Shown here: positions 11,306 through 22,000 of the stretch, in pieces
Layout: every line of letters starts with the position of its first letter
Position numbering within the stretch: position 1 is the stretch's first letter
Origin: Lolium rigidum
Taxonomy: Eukaryota > Streptophyta > Magnoliopsida > Poales > Poaceae
Direction of reading: 5' to 3'
Length of the DNA: 64,000 nt
NCBI RefSeq assembly: GCF_022539505.1
Contig: NC_061513.1
Location: forward strand, 348,855,696-348,919,695
Program-made: the position numbers and the translations under genes
Notes under the pieces: generated by a model
Database searches by the model: none
What the model was told of the DNA's origin: nothing
The model's input: the letters and a program-made list of their open reading frames with translations, nothing else

Positions 11306-13530
11306 TTTACACTTTCTGCGCCTAGCTGAAAGGCGTTAACGAAAAGCGCTTATGGGAGACAACCCATTATTTTATTTCTGCAATTTTTGTTTTATATTTG
11401 AGTCAAGGTGCTTGTTACTACTGTATCAATACATTTGTATCTTTATTTTATTGCATTGGTGTGCCAAGTAAAGTCTTTGATAGAGAGTTGATACTAGATT
11501 TGGATTTCTGCGCAGAAACAGATTTTTAGCTGTCAGGAATTTGAGTAGATCTCTAAGTAGGAGAACCTACAAATTCTGCAAAAATTCATGAGTAATCCTC
11601 AGATATGTACGCAACTTTCATTCAATTTGAGCTTCTTAATCTTAGCATGTTAAGTGCCTCGAAAAAATTCATCTTTACGGACTATTCTGTTTTGACAGAT
11701 TCCGCCTTTTACTTCACATTGCCTCTTTTACTGTGTTGAGTGGATTTCTTTGCTCCATTAACTTTCAGTAGCCTTGGGTGATGTCCAGAAGTGTTGGAAA
11801 TGATTGTGTCCTCTCTGAACATGTGAATTTTTGATTATGCACTAACCCTCTAATGAGATTGTTTTGAGTCTGGTGTGGAGGAAGTTTTCAAGGATCAAGA
11901 GAGGAGGATGATATAATATGATCAAGAAGAGTGAAAAGTCTAATCTTGGGGATGCCCCCGTGGTTCATCCCTGCATATTTCAAGAAGACTCAAGCATCTA
12001 AGCTTGGGGATGCCCAAGGCATCCCCTTCTTCATTAACAACTTATCATGTCACTTCTAGTGAAACTATATTTTTATTCCGTCACCTCTTATGTGCTTTAC
12101 TTGGAGCGTCTGTGTGCTTTTATTTTTGTTTTTGTTTGAATAAATTCGGATCCTAGCATTCCTTGTGTGGGAGAAAGACACGCTCCGCTTTTTCATATTG
12201 AACACTGGTGTTCTTAGTTTTACTTTTAATGTTCATGGCGGAAGTTGAAAGTCGCTTCATTTATTGCTATTTGATTGGAAACAGAAAATGCTTCATGTGG
12301 TAATTGGTATATTGTCTTGAATAATTTGATATTTGGCAATTGTTTTGAGCTCTCAAGTAGATCATGTTTAAGCTCTTGCATCATGTAGTTTAAACCTATT
12401 AGTGGAGAACTACTGTAGAGTTTGTTGAAATTTGGTTTGCATGATTGGTCTCTCTAAAGTCTAGATATTTTCTGGTAAAAGTGTTTGAACAACAAGGAAG
12501 ACAGTGTAGAGTCTTATAATGCTTGCAATATGTTCTTATGTAAGTTTTGTCTGTACCGGTTCATACTTGTGTTTGCTTCAAACAACCTTGCTAGCCAAAG
12601 CCTTGTACTGAGAGGGAATGCTTCTCATGCATCCAAAACCTTGAGCCAAAACTTATGCCATTTGTGTCCACCATAACTACCTACTATGTGGTATTTTTCT
12701 GCCATTCCAAAGTAAATTGCTTGCGTTCTACCTTTAAAAATTTCATTCCTTTTCTTCGCAATACATAGCTCATGGGAAAGTAGCCTAAAAACTATTGTGG
12801 TAATGAATATGTCGCTTATGTATCTTAGTTCTTATAAGTTGCTTGTTGAGCGGTAACCATGTTATCTGGGGACGCCATCAACCTGTTACACCTTTGTTGA
12901 ATATCATGTGAGTTGCTATGCATGTTCGTCTTGTCTGAAGTAAGGGAGATTTGCCATGAGGTAAATGGTTTGAGTATGCATATTGTTAGAGAAGAACATT
13001 GGGCCGCCAACCAAAGCCATGTATCATGGTGGAAGTTTCAGCTTGGACATTAATCCTCAAATCTCTTATGAGAATATTATCTGTTGTTGAATGCTTAAAG
13101 CATTAAAGAGGAGTCCATTATCTGTTTTCTATGTTGTCCCGGTATGGATGTCCTTAAGTTGAGATCTATCAAAATTGAGAGATCAAATGCGATATATCTC
13201 CTTGGACCTTTGTACAGGTGGCATAGAGGTACCCCTTTGTGACACTCGGTTGAAACATATGTAATGCAATGATAATCCATGGAAGTCCAAGCTAACTAGG
13301 ACAAGGTGCGGGCACTATTAGTATTCGATGCATGAGGCTTGCAACTTATAGGAGGTTTTATGCATAACACATATGAATTATTACTACCGTTGACAAAATT
13401 GTTTCCATGTTTTCAAAATAAAAAGCTCTAGCACATAAGTAATCCCTGCTTCCCTCTGCGAAGGGCCTTTCTTTTACTTTATGTTGAGTCAGTTTACCTA
13501 CTTCTTTCTATCTTGGAAGCAAACACTTGT
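11306..13530 (+). mobile_element. 3' noncoding internal region of element 1 (first part)
   Basis: This noncoding DNA is shared with elements 2 and 3. It starts with a structured block right after the stop (11318-11366). Two polypurine-like motifs follow near 11945 and 12000, the second forming a hairpin with 'caaggcatcccc'. The rest is AT-rich DNA with no supported ORF. The short frames (for example 12485-12676) are not conserved as protein in the sister copies. The sirevirus-type LTR interrupts it at 13531. Confidence 0.85.
13526..13530. repeat. Target-site duplication CTTGT, left copy
   Basis: CTTGT precedes the solo LTR and recurs at 14797-14801. The uninterrupted sister sequence near 55218 reads 'aaacacttgtatcaactg', which confirms the empty-site structure. 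Confidence 0.95.
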
Positions 13531-14796
13531 TGAAAGAACATCTCTCATATTATGTTTTGTGTGTTTGATGTCAATGTATGTGATACACTAATGTTTGTTT
13601 AAGTGGTACAGGGATTATATAGATACATTTTTATGTGTGTTGGATGTGGTCGAGTTCGTCAAAAGATGCAGCAAAAAGATCACCAGGCCGGATAATCCGG
13701 GCCGGATATTTCCAAAATATCCGGCCCTCTGTTTTTCAGCTAAGGACTTGAGGATTTGCGGCTCGATATGCTTCTGGATAGGGGCCGGACATTTGCCCGG
13801 ATATTTCCCGGTTTTGTCCCAAGGCCGGATTATCCGGGCCGGACATTTCGGAAATATCCGGCCCCCTCGAAAATGGCTAAGGACCAGAAGAAAAGAAAGT
13901 CTGGTTATAGGCCGGATATTTGGCCGGACATTCTCCCGATTTTGTACCTGAGGCCGGATTATCCGGGGGGCGGATTATCCGGCCCTTACTTAGGCCGGAA
14001 TATCCCGCCCCCCGGAAGCCCCAACGGCTGGATTTTGGGGAGGGGTATTTATACCCCTCTTCTTCTTCCTTCCTCCTTTGCTCAATCATTGCACCAAAAA
14101 TCTGCCAAGCTTCATCTCCATTAGAGCCACCTCAAGAACACAAGATTTGCAAGATCTCCTTCCTCCCCCAACCAAAGCTCTTGATCTTTGGAGATTCGAA
14201 GAAGAAGACACCGATCTACATCCTCACCGAAGCGTTTTTCATTTCCCCCTCATTTGTTTGAGGGATCTCATGCTAGTGTTCCTATTTGGTTCCCTAGTTG
14301 ATTTGTGTTGATGTGTTGTTGTTGATTGTTGTATTGTTACAGCATTTGGGAGCCTCCAATTCAGTTGTGGATGTGTGCCCCAAGAACCTTGTAAAGGCCC
14401 GGTTTCCGCCTCGAGGAAATCCCTTAGTGGAAGTGGGCTAGGCCTTCTTGGCGTTGCTCACCGGAGATCTGAGTGAAGCCTTCGTGGCTGTTGGTTTGGC
14501 TTTCGTAGCAACCACACTCCTCCAAACGTAGACGTACCTTCTTGCAAAGGAAGGGAACTACGGGAATCATCTCCGTGTCATCGTGTGCTCCACTCTCGGT
14601 TACCTCTATCCTATTCTATCTCTTATATTGTGTAGCTATATCTTGCTTAGTTGCTTATCTTGTCATATAGGTAAATTCACTTAGTTGCATATCTAGAGAA
14701 TTTACCTTTGTCTCAAGCCTAAATTGAAAAAGAACTAAAAATTGGTTAGCACCTATTCACCCCCCCCCCCTCTAGGTGCGGCATACGATCATTTCA
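13531..14796 (+). mobile_element. Solo LTR of a Sirevirus-type Copia element
   Basis: This 1266-bp LTR starts TGAAAGAACATCTCTC and ends GATCATTTCA, typical of Sirevirus/Maximus-type Copia LTRs. It is flanked by perfect CTTGT duplications, so it is a solo LTR left by LTR-LTR recombination. It carries a TATA-like 'gtatttatacc' (14046-14056) and a cluster of CCGGAT-W-ATCCGG palindromes at 13688-13985. A C-homopolymer lies near its 3' end (about 14759-14770). Pro/Arg-rich frames across it are shadows of the palindromes. Confidence 0.88.
14042..14057 (+). promoter_or_regulatory. TATA-like box in the Sirevirus-type solo LTR
   Basis: GGGGTATTTATACCCC contains a TATA-like core inside a 6-bp inverted repeat (GGGGTA/TACCCC). 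It sits 3' of the palindrome cluster, where an LTR core promoter is expected. The assignment is positional only. Confidence 0.45.
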
Positions 14797-14801
14797 CTTG
14801 T
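14797..14801. repeat. Target-site duplication CTTGT, right copy
   Basis: This is the second copy of the 5-bp duplication flanking the solo LTR. Element 1 internal sequence resumes with 'gtcaactgtgtgcattg'. Confidence 0.95.
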
Positions 14802-15212
14802 GTCAACTGTGTGCATTGATTCTTACATACTTGCTTATTTGCACTCATCATATTACTTTGTGTTGACAATTATCCATGAGATATACATGTTGAAAGTTGA
14901 AAGCAACTGCTGAAACTTAAATCTTCCTTTGTGTTGCTTCAAAACCTTCAATTAAGAATCTATTGCTTTATGAGTTAACTCTTATGCAAGACTTATTGAT
15001 GCTTGTCTTGAAAGTACTATTCATGAAAAGTCTTTGCTATATGATTCAGTTGTTTAATCATCATCTTTACCATTGCTTTGAATCACTTCATTCATCTCAT
15101 ATGCTTTACAATAGTATTGATCAAGATTATGATAGTAGCATGTCACTTCAGAAATTATCCTTGTTATCGTTTACCTACTCGAGGGCGAGTAGGAACTAAG
15201 CTTAGGGATGCT
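14802..15212 (+). mobile_element. 3' noncoding internal region of element 1 (last part) with polypurine tract
   Basis: This resumes the internal region and matches 55230-55631. It ends with 'aagcttagggatgct' directly before the 3' LTR, a one-base variant of the 'aagcttggggatgc' polypurine tract that primes plus-strand synthesis. No coding sequence was found. Confidence 0.82.
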
Positions 15213-16806
15213 TGATACGTCTCAAACGTATCTATAATTTCTTATGTTCCATGCTAGTTATATGACAATACTCACATGTTTTATATACACTTTACATCAT
15301 TTTGATGCATTTTCCGATACTAACCTATTAACAAGATGCCAAAGCGCCAGCTCTGTTTTCTCGCCGTTTTTGGTTTCGGAAATCCTACACAGAAATATTC
15401 TCGGAATTGGACGAAACAAAAGCCCACGGTCTTATTTTCCACGGAGCCTTCCAGAAGTCCGAAGAGGAGAGAAAGAGGGGCGACGAGGCGGCCACACCAT
15501 AGGGGGCGCGGGCCCACCCCTGGCCGCGCCGCCTTATGGGATGGGCCCCTCGAGCGTCCCCCGACTCTGCCCCTTTGCCTATATAATCCTTCCGTCCCGA
15601 AAACCCTAGTACCGAGAGCCACGATACGAGAAAAGTTCCAGAGACGCTGCCGCCGTCAACCCCATCTCGGGGGGTTCTGAAGATCGCCTCCGGCACCCTG
15701 CCGAAGAGGGGAATCATCACCGGAGGGCTCTACATCACCATGCCCGCCTCCGGACTGGTGCGTGAGTAGTTCATCCTTGGACTATGGGTCCATAGCAGTA
15801 GCTAGATGGTTGTCTTCTCCTCTTGTGCTATCATGTTTAGATCTTGTGAGCTGCCTATCATGACCAAGATCATCTATTTGTAATGCTACATGTTGTGTTT
15901 GTTGGGATCCGATGAATATGGAATACTATGTCAAGTTGATTATAGATCTATCATATATGTGTTGTTTATGATCTTGCATGCTCTCCGTTACTAGTAGAGG
16001 CTCTGGCCAAGTTGATACTTGTAACTCCAAGAGGGAGTATTTATGCTCGATAGTGGGTTCATGTCTCCATTGAATCTGGGGGAGTGACAGCAACCCCTAA
16101 GGTTGTGGATGTGCTGTTGCCACTAGGGATAAAACATCAATGCTTTGTCTAAGGATATTTGTATTGTTTACATTACGCACGTACTTAATGCAATTGTCCG
16201 TTGTTTGCAACTTAATACTGGAAGGGGTGCGGATGCTAACCCGAAGGTGGACTTTTTAGGCATAGATGCATGCTGGATAGCGGTCTATGTTCTTTGTCGT
16301 AATGCCCTAAGTAAATCTCATAGTAGTCATCATGATATGTATATGCATTGTTATGCCCTCTCTATTTGTCAATTGCCCAACTGTAATTTGTTCACTCAAC
16401 ATGCTATTTATCTTATTGGAGAGACACCACTAGTGAACTGTGGACCCCGGTCCATTCTTTTACATCTGAAATACAACCTACTGCAATCACTGTTCTCTGT
16501 TGTTCTTTGCAAACAAACATCATTCTCCACACCATACATTTAATCCTTTGTTTACAGCAAGCCGGTGAGATTGACAACCACACTATTAAGTTGGGGCAAA
16601 GTATTTTGATTGTGTTGTGCAGGTTCCACGTTGGCGCCGGAATCCATGGTGTTGCGCCGCACTACACTCCTTCACCTACAACCTTCACGTGGCCTTCATC
16701 TCCTACTGGTTCGATAACCTTGGTTTCTTACTGAGGGAAAACTTGCTGCTGTACGCATCACACCTTCCTCTTGGGGTTCCCAACGGACGTGTGCTTTACC
16801 GTCACA
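15213..16806 (+). mobile_element. 3' LTR of element 1
   Basis: It starts TGATACGTCTCAAACG and ends ACCGTCACA, as in the 5' LTR at 829, at about 1594 bp. It belongs to the subfamily whose LTR starts CTCAAACGTATCTATAA (also at 55632), distinct from the CTCCGACGTATCGATAA subfamily of element 3. The outer flank is an Angela/BARE-like LTR missing its first bases, so the 3' target duplication of element 1 cannot be read. Confidence 0.9.
15580..15587 (+). promoter_or_regulatory. TATA box in element 1 3' LTR
   Basis: TATATAAT follows the GC-rich block of the LTR at the usual U3/R position. The equivalent site in the sister subfamilies reads CTACTTAAAG, so the match to a TATA consensus differs between subfamilies. 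Confidence 0.55.
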
Positions 16807-18566
16807 AGAAATGCCCAAGAGGCAATAATAAAGTGGTTATTATAATATCTTTGTGTTTATGATAAATATTTGCATACCATGCTATAATTGTATTAACCGA
16901 AACATTGATACATGTGTGTTATGTAAACAACAAGGAGTCCCTAGTAAGCCTCTTGTATAACTAGCTTGTTGATTAATGGATGATCATGGTTTCGTGATCA
17001 TGAACATTGGATGTTATTAATAACAAGGTTATGTCATTGGTTGAATGATATAATGGACACACACTCAAATGAGCGTAGCATAAGATCAAGTCATTAAGTT
17101 CAATTTGCTATAAGCTTTCGATACATAGTTGCCTTAGTCCTTCGACCATGAGATCATGTAAATCACTTACACCGGAAGGGTACTTTGATTACATCAAACG
17201 CCATTGCGTAAATGGGTGGTTATAAAGATGGGATTAAGTATTCGGAAAGTGTGAGTTGAGGCATATGGATCAATAGTGGGATTTGTCCATCCTGATGACG
17301 GATAGATATACTCTAGGCCCTCTCGGTGGAATGTCGTCTGATTAGCTTCCAAACATATGATTGGATCATAAGAGATGACATACCGCGGTACGAGTAAAGA
17401 GTACTTGTCGGTAACGAGGTTGAACAAGGTATGGAGATACCGATGATCAAACCCTGGACAAGTAAAATATCGTGTGACAAAGGGAATTGGCATCGTATGT
17501 AAATGGTTCAATCGATCACTAAAGTCATCGTTGAATATGTGGGAGCCATTATGGATCTCCGGATCCCGCTATTGGTTATTGCTCGGAGAGGAGTCTCGAC
17601 CATGTCTGCATAGTTCGTGAACCGTAGGGTGACGCGCTTAAGGTTCGATGTCGCATAAGTAGATTCAGAATATGAGATGGAGTCCGAAGTTTTTGTTCGG
17701 AGTCTCGGATAGGATCCAGGACATCACGAGGAGGTCCGGAATGGTCCGGAGAATAAGATTCATATAATGGAAGTCATTTTCCGGGGTTCGGGAAAAAGTC
17801 CGGTGTTTTGACCGGAGCTTCTAGAAGGTTCTAGAGGGCCACCAGTGGGCCCACCACCCCGGGATAGGCCACATAGGAGCCACATGGCATGGTGGGTCCT
17901 GCCCACTGTGACATGTGGGCCCAGGCCGCCCCCCTTGGAGATAAGATCTATCTCTAGTTTAAATGGTTTAAATCTAGAGATAGAATCTATCTCTAAAATT
18001 AAAGTGTTTAAAATTAGAGATAAAGGGGAACACTTGGGGGAGGGGCAACCCCTCCCCATGCGCCAGACAAGGGTGTGGGTGGGCCCTAGGGGAAACCCTA
18101 GGCCGACCCCCCACCTATATAAAGAGGGGAGGGGGTGGCCGGCCAAGGCCCCCCTGATCCAACCCTAGCCGCCCCCTCTCTTCCTCCTCCATACGCTGTG
18201 CAGGCTTAGGCGAAGCCCTGCAACAACTCTTCTCCACCACCACCACCACACCGTCGTGCTGCTGGGATTCCGTGGAGATCTACCACACCTCCGCTGCCCG
18301 CTGGAACGGGGAGAGGAAGGGGCTTCATCGACACCGTACGCGCGACCGAGTACGGAAGTGCTGCCGGATTGCAGCACCGGGGACGATCGTCTACATCAAC
18401 AACGAGATTAATCTCGTAGGCTTTGGAATCTTCGAGGGTTAGTCTCATCTCCATCTCGTTGTTCAGATCTCATAGATTAGATCTTGGTTTTTCCATAGAT
18501 TAGATCTTGGATTTATTCGTCTTTGCGGTAGGAATTTTTTTGTTTTCTATGCAACGAACCCCATCA
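16807..18566 (+). mobile_element. Angela/BARE-like Copia LTR, truncated at its first bases
   Basis: About 1760 bp align with the Angela-like LTR at 53074-54838. Shared blocks include 'atgcccaagaggcaataat', 'gtattaaccgaaacattg', 'gtacgagtaaagagtactt' and the terminal 'ttgttttctatgcaacg'. The first six bases (TGTTGG) are missing, and the sequence begins exactly where element 1's LTR ends. No internal region follows, so this is a solo or recombinant LTR. It ends CCATCA at 18566. Confidence 0.85.
18116..18123 (+). promoter_or_regulatory. TATA box in Angela/BARE-like LTR
   Basis: TATATAAA in 'cccacctatataaagagg', at the same place as TATATAAT (54347-54354) in the other Angela-like LTR. It is the probable core promoter of the LTR. 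Confidence 0.6.
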
Positions 18567-19060
18567 GAGGTCAGGGTAGTGGCTCTGTTCTTAACACCCC
18601 CTTCATCGTTTCTTATAGGTTTAGCGAGTTGTCGCTAGGAAGGTGGCTTCGAATTGATCTTTGTATTCATCTTGTAAGGTCTTGAGAATAATCTAATAAA
18701 GAAAAGTTGTGTGCATCCTTTGGATGCAGGGGCAATGCTCCCATTTCGAAAAGTTGTGTGCATCCTTTGTGTACATAGGGTGAAGTCCAAGCATTCTGAG
18801 CAATTTACAGCATGGATCAATGACCTGCTGTAATTTATCTTTCTTTCTTTGTTGTACAGTCTGTATAAGTTAATAAAAGTGGGGAATAAAATACTGTGGG
18901 GGTTTTGCCCCGCAGTTCTTGATAAAAAAAAAAGTCTCGACCCTATGCGACCCATGATGTGATCTTTTCTAAAACTAAGTACACCACTCCAATAATGAAA
19001 TAAAAGATGCATGCATCAATTGATGCAGAGGCTGGGGCTATGTCTCCATTTCGAAAAAAA
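18567..19060 (+). mobile_element. Three poly(A)-ended segments, probable LINE 3' tails
   Basis: Three successive segments end in 'tttcgaaaa' (18752), a 10-11 base A run (18923-18933) and 'tttcgaaaaaaa' (19060). Two share the motif 'gatgcag(a)gg...ggc.atg.ctcc(c)atttcga', the 3'-tail signature seen in many plant non-LTR (LINE) elements. No LINE coding sequence remains. They may be 5'-truncated insertions arriving at one spot. The first 70 bases or so (18567-18640) are unassigned. Confidence 0.5.
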
Positions 19061-22000
19061 CATCGGTAATATTTGCACCTAAACTGGATACCTTAGGTTG
19101 CCTTTCTTCTGATTATAGTAACAGACTCGCGGTTGCCTCAACAGTTATTCAGGTAGCTGTGGCGTTCCTACTTGCCTTCCTAGGCCTTCTTACCTGCATT
19201 TTATGTGTATATTATATGCACCTATAGATGGCCTAATGTTGTCTTACATGTGTCATGAAGGGATTGCGTGTTGATAGCCTAACATCAACGATGTACACGG
19301 TCGATATTTTAGCCGTTGAACTCCGTGCTCTTAGTCTAGATGCTGTTATTGACTTGATGAGATGCTTTCCATACTTGTAAAGGCTATACATTGAGGTGGC
19401 AATATCTTTTATGATGGTTCATGGTGACAAAATCTATTCTTCGGCTAGATAAATCACTTAAATTCAACGTCAAGTTAATCAACGCATAAATAATAGGACT
19501 TGCAAGCTTTATTTAGAATTGCATATGGGTGGAATATTGTGTGAATTCATTTTTAGCTTTAGGAGTATCTTGGATTTTAAGTGATAAACTACAACTTTTG
19601 TGCTTTATCCATTTATGATTATATAATTATATTTATGATGGCAAAATTTTGAGAACTGAACCTGTAGTGAATTGAGTCAAGTTTGAGTTCAGCCAAGTCT
19701 AAGGTCCCTCTCTAATATCCTTTGTGCAGGACTAGCATGAAAGGAAGACTGTTAGTTTTCCATGATCGAAAATGTTGTAATAATATTTTATTTTGTAATC
19801 TTCTTAACCTAATCAATGTTCAGTTTTTCATTTTACTATTTACTGTTTGCACCATGTTCTAAATACAATGGACACGCACTAGCAGTACTGTACCTGAATC
19901 TTTGTTGAAGCTAGAAATTAAACTTTCAACAGTATTTTCTGTTATTAACAATTCAATTCACCATCAATATAAGAAGTTTCTGATTCGTTTTATTAATTGT
20001 CCGAATGAGATGTTTTTCCTAAAGATCTAACACCGTAAATCTCCTTCCAGAGCAGTAGTGATGCCTCCACACGCTTATCCATTTGGCAGGTTTGTGTTCT
20101 GTCAACATGTAGATCTACATGGTCTTCTTAATTCGTATACAATAATCCACATGATTTGTATTATTTATTGTTTTATAGTTTGTGTTTTGTAAACATGTAG
20201 ATCTACATAATCTTTTTTGTTCGTATACAGTAATCCACATTATTTCTATTATTTATGTGTTTTTTAATAACTTAATCGATTGCGTCATAACCATCTTCAT
20301 ATAAGAGATTTTCAAAATATATAAGGTTGCCTTGGATGTCAGGAATTAGATGACTTAGGAATATGATAAACACATGATTTTGGTGTCATATGGTATTGAT
20401 TCCTACAACATCTCAAAACAGAAGACTTTTTAAGTAGTGTCTTTCAATGGTTCACAAGAGATGATCGGAGGGTGGGATTTAATGTGTTACAGCTGCAATG
20501 TCTATCATTTAAGCTTTGGTATTAGTGACAGTGTTGCTACAGCTGCAATACTAAGCATATATGCTTATTATTAGCGAAGTGCTTCATATTTACATATGGT
20601 CAGTTGGCATTTAGGAATTTCTTGATTTGAATTGGTTAATAATGATCATTCCAACATAAACCAAAACATAAAGTTAAGTTGGTTGAATAATTATGGCAAG
20701 AAAGAGACAAAAGGCAGTTCTTTTTTCGTATGAAGAAAATCCAAGCTCTGTCCAAACTACTATGTTGCTAGAAATTCTACTAGAAAACGGTATAAGAGGC
20801 TTCAAGTTTTTATGTATTCTCACAATGGGTATTTAATCTTATTTACAAATTTTCATGGCTATTGGCTTTCTTTCTGTGTTATTGGAAAAGTTTCACACTA
20901 TTTGGTCAGAACATGGAATTGATTAATTTTTCTACGATAAATATGGCTGATGTAGATACTTGTACGTTTCTTTTTGTTTGTATGTAAGTATCAAGACATA
21001 TATGGTATTTACACCGTAATAGCCGCATCTCTCTTCTGAAACACTTTATGGGCAGCCATCTCTTGCAGATTTAAGATAAGATTATCCAGCTTATATTTAC
21101 TCTATGTATATGGCGATGTACATGATTGTAAGTTTCATATATTCGATCGGTAAGTTTCCTTAGTTTGTACAGATAAATATTTTGACTCTATTTCACAGTA
21201 AGCAGCTCAGACATCTTGCTGGTAATTAATAAGCAAGTCATCGTTTTTTCAGTTAGGTAAATGTTCTTCATTCCATCCCATCCTAATTATTGCGGCCAAT
21301 TTTTTTTCATAGTTCCTTAGGATTTTTGACTAAAAACATACCATTTGACAGGGATGGCGTGCAGGATAAGGAATGGGATTTCATATTGCATATATCATGA
21401 CAAAGGGCTTTCTTCCATACATTTCTTCAGTTAGTTTTTTCCTGAATACCAAGGAAGAGTGTTGCGTTGCTTATTTCATATGGATGAAAGAAAGGAAAAA
21501 CTAGATAAAACGATTGCCCTATGAAGCAGTACTTTCTACTCTATGATCCTATGCAATTTTCCAATCCATCTCGAAGGAAACACTACTACTACTAGAAGTT
21601 TGCTTTATCAATGTACTTCCCTTCAGCCATTTAAAATGCTTTCTATATATTCTAATTGTGCATTAGTCTAAGCTGTATGCAGAGCACACACATCAAACTT
21701 TCAGAATCCCTAGCTAGGCGCATTTCTGGCTAATCAAACATATATTTATGTGCAGATTTTATCCAATATGATTCTCAAACTTTTATAAGCATCACCTTGC
21801 ACAGTCACATTCTATGCATGAGCTACTACTGGACCACCTTTATGATAAGAGAAGTTAAGGCTATCCTTCTTAATGGTTCAGGCTACCTTTGTGCAGCTTT
21901 TACTAGATTCAGAGAATTAACTAATACATGTTTTGGATTTTTTTTCTTATAAGACTAAAGATATCTCTCGCATGTGCTTGGTTTTCATTGATAACAATTG

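Noticed and set aside
13688..13985. Regularly spaced palindromes as a CRISPR array
   Set aside because: Spacing is irregular, the spacers are related to the repeats, the host is a plant, and the sequence lies inside an LTR with target duplications.
13595..14261. Pro/Arg/Gly-rich frames on both strands
   Set aside because: They are created by the CCGGAT palindromes of the solo LTR; no start context or domain.
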